64,000 nucleotides of DNA from Paenibacillus chitinolyticus NBRC 15660 (GTDB lineage Bacteria; Bacillota; Bacilli; Paenibacillales; NBRC-103111). Below, in pieces: positions 42,306-50,203 of the stretch (the first letter of the stretch is position 1; each line of letters starts with the position of its first letter). The stretch is from positions 682,001 to 746,000 of the forward strand of contig NZ_BBJT01000003.1 of the NCBI RefSeq assembly GCF_000739915.1, given 5' to 3'. The notes under the pieces are model-generated. The model was given only the letters and a program-made list of their open reading frames with translations, had not been told where the DNA came from and did no database searches. Position numbers and translations under genes: made by a program.

Positions 42306-43174
42306 ATTCTGTCACCTTCCTTATCGTACCGGAAAAATCCTTCGCCGGTTTTAACGCCCAAATGTCCGGCATGCACCATCTGCTTCAGCAGGAAGGAAGG
42401 CCGGTATTTCAATTCGCCGAATTCACGGAACATCCGGTCCAGTGCGGCCAGCACCGAGTCCAGTCCGAAGCGGTCCGCCATCTCGAGAGGCCCGTGCCGG
42501 AACTCATAGCCTTTGCGCATCGCCAGATCGATATCTTCCGCAGAAGCCACACGCTCGGCGAGCGTATGAACCGCTTCGTTAATGAGCAGACAGATAAGCC
42601 GGGACGTGACAAAACCAGGCGACTCGTACACCTTAATCGCCGTTTTCTGAATCACATCTTCCACGAATCGGCGTGTCAGCATGTACGTGTCTTCCGAGGT
42701 TTTCAGACCGCGGATAATTTCGACAAGGTCGATTTTCGCAACCGGATGAATAAAATGAAGGCCGATCACCCGCTCCGGGTGCTTCGTAGAAGCGCCCAAT
42801 TCCGTAAGACTAAGCGTGGACGTATTGGAAGCCAGAATCAGATCCGGGCCGCAAATTTCGTCCAGCTTTCGGAATAAACTCTTTTTAAGATCCAGATCCT
42901 CTGAAATCGTCTCAATCACCATATGGCAGGAAGGAAGCTCTTTCAGATCCGTCGTTTTATGAATGCGAGATAGAATCAGTTTCTTCTCCGCACCGGTAAT
43001 AGCCCATTTCTCCAGCTGTTTGTCCAGACTCAGCTCAATCATGGCCCAAGAATGTTCCATTCGTTCGTTATCTTTCTCCACCAGGACAACTTCAAGGCCT
43101 TTAGCCGCCAACATCTCGGCTATCCCCTGCCCCATCGTTCCTCCACCGATTACACCTATCTTTTTATATTGCAT
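42302..43174 (-). CDS. hbd: 3-hydroxyacyl-CoA (3-hydroxybutyryl-CoA) dehydrogenase
   Basis: A 290-residue NAD-dependent dehydrogenase. The Rossmann motif IGVIGGGTMGQGIAEMLA opens the protein; SNTSTLSLTEL and the catalytic FIHPVAKIDLVEII region follow, and the C-terminal domain carries RKGYEFRHGPLEMADRFGLD. It oxidises or forms acetoacetyl-CoA in short-chain fatty-acid or butyrate-type metabolism. No thiolase or crotonase is adjacent. It overlaps ackA by 4 nt, suggesting a shared carbon-flux role. An mmgB-like name is an equivalent alternative. Confidence 0.88.
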   Translation of the reverse strand: MQYKKIGVIGGGTMGQGIAEMLAAKGLEVVLVEKDNERMEHSWAMIELSLDKQLEKWAITGAEKKLILSRIHKTTDLKELPSCHMVIETISEDLDLKKSLFRKLDEICGPDLILASNTSTLSLTELGASTKHPERVIGLHFIHPVAKIDLVEIIRGLKTSEDTYMLTRRFVEDVIQKTAIKVYESPGFVTSRLICLLINEAVHTLAERVASAEDIDLAMRKGYEFRHGPLEMADRFGLDSVLAALDRMFREFGELKYRPSFLLKQMVHAGHLGVKTGEGFFRYDKEGDRM

Positions 43175-43490
43175 CCCTATTCTCCTCTTCGTCCGTTAAT
43201 CTAGGGTTGTCGATTTTTATATCTCTTTTCAAGTCCATCATACAACGTTTTCATACCTTTTTCATTAGTATACACAAAACTTTCAAAAGCAAATGCGCAA
43301 TTTCGACAACTTTCGCAAGCTGTGAAAAAGGACACAGACAACCACGCTTCATTATACGGTTTCTTACCCGTTTAGAAATAGTGGAAATCTGGAATTTTCA
43401 AAAACCGTAATTAAAGGTAACTGCTAGATTTACGCGTTAAAATAGGATCAAAAAGATTCAATATTGCCCGGGCAATGGCCGCTTCGTTTT
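43175..43490. other. Intergenic region upstream of hbd
   Basis: About 315 bp, AT-rich, with no gene found. On the minus strand TTGTAT (43240-43245), 18-nt spacer and TATAAA (43216-43221) form a plausible sigma-A promoter for hbd-ackA. Nothing else was recognised. Confidence 0.35.
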
Positions 43491-43495
43491 GTAAA

Positions 43496-43533
43496 GAAAA
43501 AACCAGCCTGGCTGTAAACAGCCTAGACTGGTT
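43496..43533 (-). terminator. Terminator of the FtsH-like operon
   Basis: On the minus strand AACCAG-N3-GGCTG pairs with CAGCC-GG-CTGGTT around a short loop and is followed by a T-run, about 25 nt after the stop. Confidence 0.78.
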
Positions 43534-43558
43534 CTCGTTTTGTATACGATTATACGAT

Positions 43559-45079
43559 TTAAGCCAATACCGGCTCCAGATGTCTTTTGCTTCCTTCAAG
43601 CAGATCACGGAACTGCTGCCCGGAAATGACTTCTTCCTTAAGCAGAATATCCAGCGATTGCTCGAATACGATCCGGTGCTTCGTCAGAAGCTCTTTTGTA
43701 CGAGCCATCAACTCATCGAGGATGGCATTGTTTACTTCCATCAGCTTCTGCTGCGGAACCATTTTCAGATCGACAATGCCGAGAGATGTCAGGCCCGAAG
43801 AAATCATCGTGCGGACCATGTCGATGGACTTTTCGAAGTCGTTGCTAGACCCAGTACTGCGGCCGCCGTAAATAATCTCTTCCGCAGCCGCGCCGGCCAG
43901 CGCGATCATAATCTGATCTTCGATCGCTTCTTTGGAATACAAATACTGGTCCTGCGGCGGGTTGTGGCGCACATAACCGAGCGCTTTGCCGCGAGGCCGC
44001 AGGGAAACCTGGGCGACGGAATCCGGACGCACCAGCTCTGCGATAATGGCATGGCCGAGTTCGTGATAGGCAACCCGGATCTTCTCTTCCTGGGTCGCTT
44101 CACGGTCTGTCTGTTCGCCCATCATCACTTTATCGATGGCGGCGAGCAGATCTTTCTGCATGACGGTCTCCTGCTGGCCGCGCAAGGCGTAAATGGCCGC
44201 TTCATTCAGCACGCTTTCGAGCTGCGCTCCGGAAAATCCGAAGGTTTGCTCCGCGATTTTCTCCAGATCCGCCGCTTCGTCCAGCGGCTTGTTCTGGGCA
44301 TGAATGTTAAGAATGGACAGGCGTCCCTTCTTGTCCGGCAGCTCGACGTCGATATGACGGTCAAACCGTCCCGGACGGAGCAGAGCCGGGTCCAGCATTT
44401 CTTTGCGGTTGGTCGCCGCAATGATCAGAATGCGCGGCGTCGTATTTGTATGAATGCCGTCCATTTCCGTCAGGAGCTGGTTCAGCGTCTGGTCGTACTC
44501 GCGCTGCTGTCCGCCGTCACGCTTGCCCCCGATCACGTCGATTTCATCGATAAAAATAACGGCGTTTTCTTTGTTTTCCTTTTGGGCTTTCGTTCTGGCT
44601 TCCTGGAAAAGGGTTCGTATCCGTGAAGCACCTACACCGACATACATCTCTACGAATTCACTGCCGGAAGCGGCAATGTAAACGGAATTCGTATGATGGG
44701 CGGCCGCTTTGGCCATCAGCGTTTTCCCCGTTCCCGGAGGACCGGTCAGCAGGATGCCCTTCAGAGGGCGGATGCCAAGCTTCTTCGTTTCTTCCTGTTT
44801 GACGAGAAAATCAAGCGCTTCGACAAGCTCTTTCTTGGCGCGTTCCTGACCGCCGATCTGATCGAAGCTGAGGTAGGAAGGCTGCCGGGATTTCCCGCGC
44901 GTACCGGCTCCCGCGCCGATTCCGATGCCGGAACCCCCACGGCTTTTCATCATATAAAGAACGGCTGTAATAAGGGCGGCTGTAAACAGTAAAGGGATAA
45001 TGTTGACTTTAATAAAGGCCAGAAAAATGAATAGTACCGGAGCAGCGCCAATCGCTATCTCTTTTCCGTATTTGCTCAT
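43559..45079 (-). CDS. Short FtsH-like membrane AAA+ zinc protease
   Basis: A 506-residue member of the FtsH (M41) family. Two N-terminal membrane helices (about 8-25 and 28-45) are separated by only a few residues, so the extracytoplasmic domain of normal FtsH (about 70-80 residues) is missing. The AAA+ module has Walker A GPPGTGKT, Walker [12 protein letters not shown] and the arginine-finger region RPGRFDRHI. The peptidase domain has HELGH with a downstream acidic zinc ligand region. The C-terminus is also shorter than in canonical FtsH (about 640 residues). It overlaps a gene for a small membrane protein by 4 nt. The canonical ftsH probably lies elsewhere, near tilS-hpt. Confidence 0.88.
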   Translation of the reverse strand: MSKYGKEIAIGAAPVLFIFLAFIKVNIIPLLFTAALITAVLYMMKSRGGSGIGIGAGAGTRGKSRQPSYLSFDQIGGQERAKKELVEALDFLVKQEETKKLGIRPLKGILLTGPPGTGKTLMAKAAAHHTNSVYIAASGSEFVEMYVGVGASRIRTLFQEARTKAQKENKENAVIFIDEIDVIGGKRDGGQQREYDQTLNQLLTEMDGIHTNTTPRILIIAATNRKEMLDPALLRPGRFDRHIDVELPDKKGRLSILNIHAQNKPLDEAADLEKIAEQTFGFSGAQLESVLNEAAIYALRGQQETVMQKDLLAAIDKVMMGEQTDREATQEEKIRVAYHELGHAIIAELVRPDSVAQVSLRPRGKALGYVRHNPPQDQYLYSKEAIEDQIMIALAGAAAEEIIYGGRSTGSSNDFEKSIDMVRTMISSGLTSLGIVDLKMVPQQKLMEVNNAILDELMARTKELLTKHRIVFEQSLDILLKEEVISGQQFRDLLEGSKRHLEPVLA

Positions 45080-45609
45080 TTAAACACCCCAACTTTTTCG
45101 GCATTTCGCGGCAGCACCACGTATTTGTGCTGATCCCCTTTTTGCAGATGAACATAAACGTTCTGCTCGTCCATTTCGGTTTTCACGACCAAATTGCTAT
45201 CTTTGTCTGTTTTATGCTTTTCCAGTGCCGTAGGTATATCGGCATAGTGACGGGTTTCCATCGCCTGGGCGACATCAAATAACGCTTGCGCCCACCATTT
45301 ATCGAGATCCGGAGATTCTTTTGTATTGACCGACAGTTTCACGCCACGGGAACCGATTGTCGAGGCCCCTTCTTTTGTAATGCGGCCGTACACTTCTCTT
45401 AAGCTGGTGTCAGGTTTGAGGGACAGACGGATCGAAACTTCTTTATCATTATATGTGACCTGGGATTGCTCAACCCCCGGTGTTTCTTTCACGATATTGC
45501 CTAGCGGTTTTCCGATGGCGTAGGTTTGATAAGCGAACCAGCCGCCAAAAAGGAAAAAAGCGGTGATGACGACACTTAAAAGGACGGGCAAGAGACGTAT
45601 TTTACGCAA
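45076..45609 (-). CDS. Membrane-anchored protein paired with the FtsH-like protease
   Basis: A 177-residue protein with one N-terminal membrane helix (residues 7-27) and an extracytoplasmic domain of about 145 residues rich in charged residues and beta-strand-like stretches (VTYNDKEVSIRLSLKPD, HKYVVLPRNAEKVGVF). No family is recognised. TTG is the start codon, with AAAGGGGG upstream. It is first in a two-gene operon and overlaps the protease start by 4 nt (ATGA). Tight coupling and topology suggest it is the sensor, adaptor or missing outer domain of the protease; that is inference. Confidence 0.75.
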   Translation of the reverse strand: MRKIRLLPVLLSVVITAFFLFGGWFAYQTYAIGKPLGNIVKETPGVEQSQVTYNDKEVSIRLSLKPDTSLREVYGRITKEGASTIGSRGVKLSVNTKESPDLDKWWAQALFDVAQAMETRHYADIPTALEKHKTDKDSNLVVKTEMDEQNVYVHLQKGDQHKYVVLPRNAEKVGVFK

Positions 45610-45631
45610 CTTACGTCCCCCTTTCTATATC

Positions 45632-45665
45632 ATTCGTATTTAGCAAATGCTATACGAATAGTATA
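45632..45665 (-). promoter_or_regulatory. Promoter with large operator-like palindrome before the FtsH-like operon
   Basis: On the minus strand a -10 TATACT (45660-45665) has TTGCCC 18 nt upstream. Directly downstream, ATTCGTATAGCA pairs with TGCTAAATACGAAT (45632-45659), a near-perfect inverted repeat with a 2-nt asymmetry. It covers the predicted transcription start, the classic place for a repressor site. Confidence 0.5.
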
Positions 45666-45727
45666 TCACAGTCCGTAACCCATGGGCAAAAAAAACGATG
45701 GAGACTTTGACAAAATAACGAAATGAG

Positions 45728-45758
45728 AGAAAAGCTCACCCTATTGAAGGCTGAGCTT
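45728..45758 (-). terminator. Terminator overlapping the end of ypmB
   Basis: On the minus strand AAGCTCA pairs with TGAGCTT and is followed by TTTTCTCTC; the stem includes the last codons of the gene. Confidence 0.5.
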
Positions 45759-46244
45759 AAACGTATCTTCGAGTGCACCCGTCTTTAAATTGTAATAATC
45801 ATAGAACGCCCGGTCCTGCTCGTCTTTATAAAAGACTTCCCAGACATACTTCCCTTTGAATTCGCCCGCGTTAACGCGCAGAATATCCAGCTTGGCGTTT
45901 TTCTTCGCCATGATTCCGCGCACGGCTTCTTCCGTTATGTTCTCGGCGGTCATTTCCGTATGAATCTCGTCGATGGCCAGACCGGTTCCGTCCTGTTTGA
46001 GCGGCACCCAGACGATCAGCCCGTTGCCGAGCTTGTCTTCCCCGTACACGACTTCATAGGAGCGGGCTCCGTGAAAAGCTTCGACCCGGTTAGCCTTGGT
46101 CATCGTCGTTTTCTCATAAGCCGCCTGAACGGCCTCGGAATTTCTTTCCCAGTGGTTCGCCTGCACGTTCACGTAAAAACGGTTAATGCCGAACCCCGAT
46201 GTCAGCACGACAAACAGTCCGATCCAAATGGCTTTTTTAAGCAT
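45741..46244 (-). CDS. ypmB: YpmB/TseB-type membrane protein (DUF5590)
   Basis: A 167-residue protein with an N-terminal membrane helix (residues 5-24) and an extracytoplasmic PepSY-like/DUF5590 domain (EAFHGARSYEVVYGEDKLGN... KYVWEVFYKDE... DYYNLKTG). B. subtilis YpmB (TseB) modulates a cell-wall penicillin-binding protein and lies in the dinG-ypmB-aspB-asnS neighbourhood; the present locus is syntenic. It follows mtaD by 28 nt, so the two form an operon. Confidence 0.82.
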   Translation of the reverse strand: MLKKAIWIGLFVVLTSGFGINRFYVNVQANHWERNSEAVQAAYEKTTMTKANRVEAFHGARSYEVVYGEDKLGNGLIVWVPLKQDGTGLAIDEIHTEMTAENITEEAVRGIMAKKNAKLDILRVNAGEFKGKYVWEVFYKDEQDRAFYDYYNLKTGALEDTFKLSLQ

Positions 46245-46272
46245 TTCGTTCCCTCCTTCCTCTTGCTGAAGA

Positions 46273-47571
46273 CTAGCTGTTCGTCAAACGGGCGAAGCAC
46301 GATTCGAATTCCCGTTTAATCTTCTCTTCGTCAAGTGTCAGGCATTCGCGGCCGCTTACGATCCAACTGCCGTCTACGCACACATCTACCACATCATGGG
46401 CGGATGCCGAATAGACGATATGGGAAACATAATCCGTACGAGGCAGAAAATGAGGCTGGTCGATATCCAGCGCGATAAAATCGGCCTTCATGCCAGGCTG
46501 GAGCGTGCCGATATCGTCAAGCCAGATGGAGCGCGCGCCCATCGATGTGCCCATGCTTAAAGCGGCGGCGGCCGGCACCGCGGTCGGATCGCCGGTTACG
46601 CCTTTGTGGATCAGGGCGGCAAGCCGCATTTCCTCGAACATGTCGAGGTTATTGTTGCTCGCGGCACCGTCCGTGCCAAGGGACACGTTTATGCCGGCTT
46701 TGAGCAGCTCGGGCACGCGGGCAACGCCGCTGGCAAGCTTCAGGTTGCTCCCCGGATTGTGCGAAACCCCGACGTTGTATTTGGCAAGAACGGCGATCTC
46801 TTCGTCCGTCAGGTGAACGCCGTGAGCGACGAGAGTCGGCCGCGTGAAAACGCCCAGTTTTTCCAGATGCTCGACCGGCCGTGCCCCATACTGCTCTGCG
46901 TTCGCTTCCACTTCTTTTAAAGTCTCGGACATATGGGTATGAATAGGCAGGTCCAAATCGTGGGCGGCTTGGACAAACCGTTCGATGTAATCCGGCGGGC
47001 ACGTGTAAGGAGCGTGCGGGGCCATCATCGTCGTAATGCGCCCGTTCGCGGCGCCGTTCCAGTCCTTGGCGAATGCGATCGCTTCCCGGAGCTTGGCTTC
47101 CTGAACGTCGGCCGGACACAGTCCGATGACACCGCGGGTCAGGCGCGCACGCATACCGGAATCGGATACGGCCTGGGCCACTTCGTTCATATGGTCGTAC
47201 ATGTCGACAAATGTCGTTGTGCCGCCTTTGATCATTTCCAGGATGGCCAGGAGCGTTCCGTAGCGCACATCCTGCGCCGTGAACTTGCCTTCCATCGGCC
47301 ACATCTTCTCCTCCAGCCATACCTGGAGGGCGAGATCGTCTCCGTAGCCTCTCAGCAAAGTCATCGCCGCATGGCCGTGCGTATTGACGAGTCCGGGCAT
47401 GTAGAGCTTGCGGTCCCCGCGAATGACTTCGTCATAAGTTTCGAGCGGCTGCGGCGCATCCTTTCCTATATATGTAAGCTGATTCCCTTCCATAACCATA
47501 CAGCCTTCGATTACGGGAGCAGCGGCGTCCCCGGTTACGAACAAACCGTTTATGATAATCGTTTTTTTCAT
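46273..47571 (-). CDS. mtaD: 5-methylthioadenosine/S-adenosylhomocysteine deaminase-type amidohydrolase
   Basis: A 432-residue metal-dependent amidohydrolase of the ATZ/TRZ group. Metal ligands appear in VNTHGHAAMTLLRG, in APHAPYTC, in IHTHMSET and in SLGTDGAASNN. The family deaminates adenosine derivatives such as MTA and SAH, which would feed the same methylthio pool as the mtn genes in this window. The exact substrate cannot be read from sequence; guanine- or 8-oxoguanine-type deaminases are alternatives. Confidence 0.85.
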   Translation of the reverse strand: MKKTIIINGLFVTGDAAAPVIEGCMVMEGNQLTYIGKDAPQPLETYDEVIRGDRKLYMPGLVNTHGHAAMTLLRGYGDDLALQVWLEEKMWPMEGKFTAQDVRYGTLLAILEMIKGGTTTFVDMYDHMNEVAQAVSDSGMRARLTRGVIGLCPADVQEAKLREAIAFAKDWNGAANGRITTMMAPHAPYTCPPDYIERFVQAAHDLDLPIHTHMSETLKEVEANAEQYGARPVEHLEKLGVFTRPTLVAHGVHLTDEEIAVLAKYNVGVSHNPGSNLKLASGVARVPELLKAGINVSLGTDGAASNNNLDMFEEMRLAALIHKGVTGDPTAVPAAAALSMGTSMGARSIWLDDIGTLQPGMKADFIALDIDQPHFLPRTDYVSHIVYSASAHDVVDVCVDGSWIVSGRECLTLDEEKIKREFESCFARLTNS

Positions 47572-47709
47572 CCGTTAGCCCTCATTCCGTATAAATCCGC
47601 CGAAATCGGCAGTTATTCTTATCTTTTCAATGTACAACGTCACTTGTTTAAAATCAAGCGAAGCAAACAATTGAAAAAACGCTCATCCAGTGATTGCTTT
47701 CTGGGGAAA

Positions 47710-47718
47710 TGTTATGAT
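47710..47718 (+). promoter_or_regulatory. Extended -10 promoter for the DUF47-pit operon
   Basis: TGTTATGAT is an extended -10 element about 95 nt upstream of the DUF47 gene. The -35 region is weak. No PhoB/PhoP-type box was recognised. Confidence 0.4.
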
Positions 47719-47812
47719 ATTTTTAAGTTTGTGAGTTTAAGCTACAAAATTCTACATACATTAAACTTAACTTCACGGAATCTTTACAATCGAATCACTA
47801 GGAGGAACCGTA

Positions 47813-48442
47813 ATGGCATCGCTTTTTAGCAGTAAAAGAGGAGACGTCGATTTTTTAAACCTGCTCATACGGGCGGCAGAAAACACACTCCATGCATCCC
47901 AGATGTTCAGAAACGCGATGATGGGAGATAAAATTCCGGAAAACTTTTTCCAGATGATCAAAGACATTGAGAGCAAAGGCGATCAGATCACCCACGAAAT
48001 CTTTAAAGAGCTGAACAAAGTCTTTATCACTCCGCTTGACCGTGAAGATATTATGGAGCTGGCTTCCAAGCTCGACGACGTACTGGACGGCATTGAAGCG
48101 ACAGCGGCACGTTTTGACTATCTCAACATCAGCCAGACAGACAAGGTTATGCAGGAATTCTCCGCCGTGATCGTGTCCAGCTGCCAACATATGCTCGATG
48201 CCTTCAAGCTTCTTTCCAAAAAGAAGTACATGCAGATCCCGCAACATACGGTTGAAATCAATGCGCTTGAAAACGAAGCCGACCGCTTGATGCGCGAAGG
48301 CATCCGTGAAATTTTTATCACCAAACGCGATCCTTACGAAGATTTCAAGCTCAAAGAACTTTATGAACGTCTCGAACAGACCACCGATGCATGTGAAGAC
48401 GTTGCCAACATCTTGGAAAGCGTCGTGCTGCGCTACTCGTAG
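47813..48442 (+). CDS. DUF47 (PhoU-like) Pit accessory protein
   Basis: A 209-residue all-helical protein of the PhoU-like DUF47 family (FSSKRGDVDFLNLLIRAAENT at the start; ELYERLEQTTDACEDVANILESVVL at the end, with the ExxxD metal-binding-like helix). It is almost always next to Pit and is thought to regulate phosphate entry. It lies 23 nt upstream of pit with the same orientation, so the two form an operon. Confidence 0.9.
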   Translation: MASLFSSKRGDVDFLNLLIRAAENTLHASQMFRNAMMGDKIPENFFQMIKDIESKGDQITHEIFKELNKVFITPLDREDIMELASKLDDVLDGIEATAARFDYLNISQTDKVMQEFSAVIVSSCQHMLDAFKLLSKKKYMQIPQHTVEINALENEADRLMREGIREIFITKRDPYEDFKLKELYERLEQTTDACEDVANILESVVLRYS

Positions 48443-48465
48443 GCCCAGCAGTTTAGGAGGATTTC

Positions 48466-49479
48466 ATGACGACAACAGTTCTTATTACCTTGATTGCGAT
48501 CGTTTTTCTCGCCCTTGCCTTTGATTTCATTAACGGTTTCCACGATACGGCGAACGCGGTAGCGACTTCGATCTCTACGCGTGCGATGAGTCCGAAAGTG
48601 GCTATTATATCCGCCGCATGTCTGAACTTCGTCGGCGCCTTGTATTCTTCGGAAGTGGCCAAGACGATCGGCAGCGGGATCGCGGACCCGTCCAAGATCA
48701 ACCACGGTGAATTTATCGTCATCGCGGCCCTGCTTTCCGCCATTATCTGGAACCTGGCAACCTGGTATTATGCCATTCCTTCCTCTTCCTCCCATACCCT
48801 CATCGGATCCATTGTCGGAGCCGTGCTGGCCGGGGCGGGAGCCGACTACGTCAAATGGGGCGGTCTCGGCAAGATTGTGCTGATTCTGGTGCTTTCGCCG
48901 ATTGTCGCATTTGTGGCCGGCTACATCATCATGACGATCATCAAATACCTGGTTATCCTGACAGGCAACAAATCCCGTTCGAAGCTGAACCGCGTATTCA
49001 AGTTCTTCCAGATTTTGTCCGCCTGGCTGCTGTCCTTCTCCCACGGGGGGAACGACGCTCAGAAAGCGATGGGCATTATCGTATTCGGACTCGTCGCTGC
49101 CGGAGCCCAGACAACCATGGACGTGCCGTTGTGGGTGAAAATCGCCGCTGCGACCGCAATGGGTCTCGGCACCTCGATCGGAGGCTGGAAGATTATCAAG
49201 ACGATCTCCAAAAACTTGATCAAAATCGAGCCGATCAACGGATTCGCTTCGGATTTAACTTCCTCCATCGTGATTCAGACTTCCACGCACATGGGGATGC
49301 CGCTTTCGACGACTCACGTGATTTCCTCCGCGATCATCGGTTCGGGTTCCGTACTCCGGTTTCATGAGGTGAAATGGGGTACCGTAACGCGCATGATCGT
49401 TACCTGGATCATTACGATTCCGATCAGCATCATTTTGTCTTATGTGCTGTACACCGTGTTGTTTAAGTTCTTCGTATAA
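48466..49479 (+). CDS. pit: Low-affinity inorganic phosphate transporter, Pit family
   Basis: A 337-residue membrane protein with about ten helices. The two PHO4 signature repeats are clear: ALAFDFINGFHDTANAVATSI near the N-terminus and SWLLSFSHGGNDAQKAMG in the middle, each supplying an aspartate for ion coupling. It imports metal-phosphate or uses the proton gradient. The partner is the upstream DUF47 gene. A terminator follows. Confidence 0.93.
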   Translation: MTTTVLITLIAIVFLALAFDFINGFHDTANAVATSISTRAMSPKVAIISAACLNFVGALYSSEVAKTIGSGIADPSKINHGEFIVIAALLSAIIWNLATWYYAIPSSSSHTLIGSIVGAVLAGAGADYVKWGGLGKIVLILVLSPIVAFVAGYIIMTIIKYLVILTGNKSRSKLNRVFKFFQILSAWLLSFSHGGNDAQKAMGIIVFGLVAAGAQTTMDVPLWVKIAAATAMGLGTSIGGWKIIKTISKNLIKIEPINGFASDLTSSIVIQTSTHMGMPLSTTHVISSAIIGSGSVLRFHEVKWGTVTRMIVTWIITIPISIILSYVLYTVLFKFFV

Positions 49480-49504
49480 CATGTAATTCAAATAGCGAGT
49501 TCCA

Positions 49505-49550
49505 TTAAAAAACCGCCATACGGCCTAAAAGGCCCATATAGCGGTTTTTC
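49505..49550. terminator. Bidirectional terminator between pit and rex
   Basis: AAAACCGC ... GGCC-TAAAA-GGCC ... GCGGTTTTT forms a long imperfect stem, with A-run and T-run at the two ends for the convergent pit and rex genes. Confidence 0.72.
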
Positions 49551-49579
49551 TGGTTTTCAAGACCAAAACCCTCACTTGC

Positions 49580-50203
49580 TTATTCCGGAAGGTAATAGGC
49601 CAGGCTCTGGAGCTCTGCCGTAAAGTCCGCATGATGCACGCGGATTTCCTCCGGTACTTTCAGAATCGACGGAGCGAAGTTCAGAATCGCTTCGATCCCC
49701 GCCTTTACGAATTGGTTGGCGACATTCTGCGCTTCCGGCGCCGGAACGGTTATGATGCCGATTCGAATGCTGGAATCCCGGATAACATCGGCCAGATGCT
49801 CCATGGGCAGAACGCTCATGTTATTGATGACCTGGCCGATCTTGTCCGGCGACGAATCGAAAATCGCCGTTATTTTCATCTGATCGCGCAAGTAGATGTT
49901 ATAGTTGCACAGCGCCCGCCCCAGGTTACCGGATCCCACGAGGGCAACCGGTATTTGGCGGTCAAGCTTCAGAATCTGCCGGATCTTCTCGATAAGATAG
50001 GTCACATCGTACCCGATCCCCTTCTTACCGAATTCACCGAAGTAAGCCAAATCTTTGCGGATTTGGGCCGGGTTCAGATTCAGTTTCTGCCCCAGATCCT
50101 GGGACGAAACCGTTAATACGTTTTTCTTTGATAGTTCATTTAGAAAACGCAGATAGATCGGCAGCCGTTTTACGACCGCCTCGGATATTTTAAGTGACTT
50201 CAA
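49580..50203 (-). CDS. rex: Redox-sensing transcriptional repressor
   Basis: A 207-residue NADH-responsive repressor. The N-terminal winged helix (KRLPIYLRFLNELSKKNVLTVSSQDLGQKLNLNPAQIRKDLAYFGEFGKKGIGY) binds DNA, and the Rossmann motif VALVGSGNLGRAL (about 85-97) binds NAD(H). It represses fermentation and alternative respiration genes when NADH is low. Its first 14 nt lie inside the dinG 3' end, so the gene is at the end of the dinG operon. In B. subtilis rex is found elsewhere. Confidence 0.94.
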   Translation of the reverse strand: MKSLKISEAVVKRLPIYLRFLNELSKKNVLTVSSQDLGQKLNLNPAQIRKDLAYFGEFGKKGIGYDVTYLIEKIRQILKLDRQIPVALVGSGNLGRALCNYNIYLRDQMKITAIFDSSPDKIGQVINNMSVLPMEHLADVIRDSSIRIGIITVPAPEAQNVANQFVKAGIEAILNFAPSILKVPEEIRVHHADFTAELQSLAYYLPE

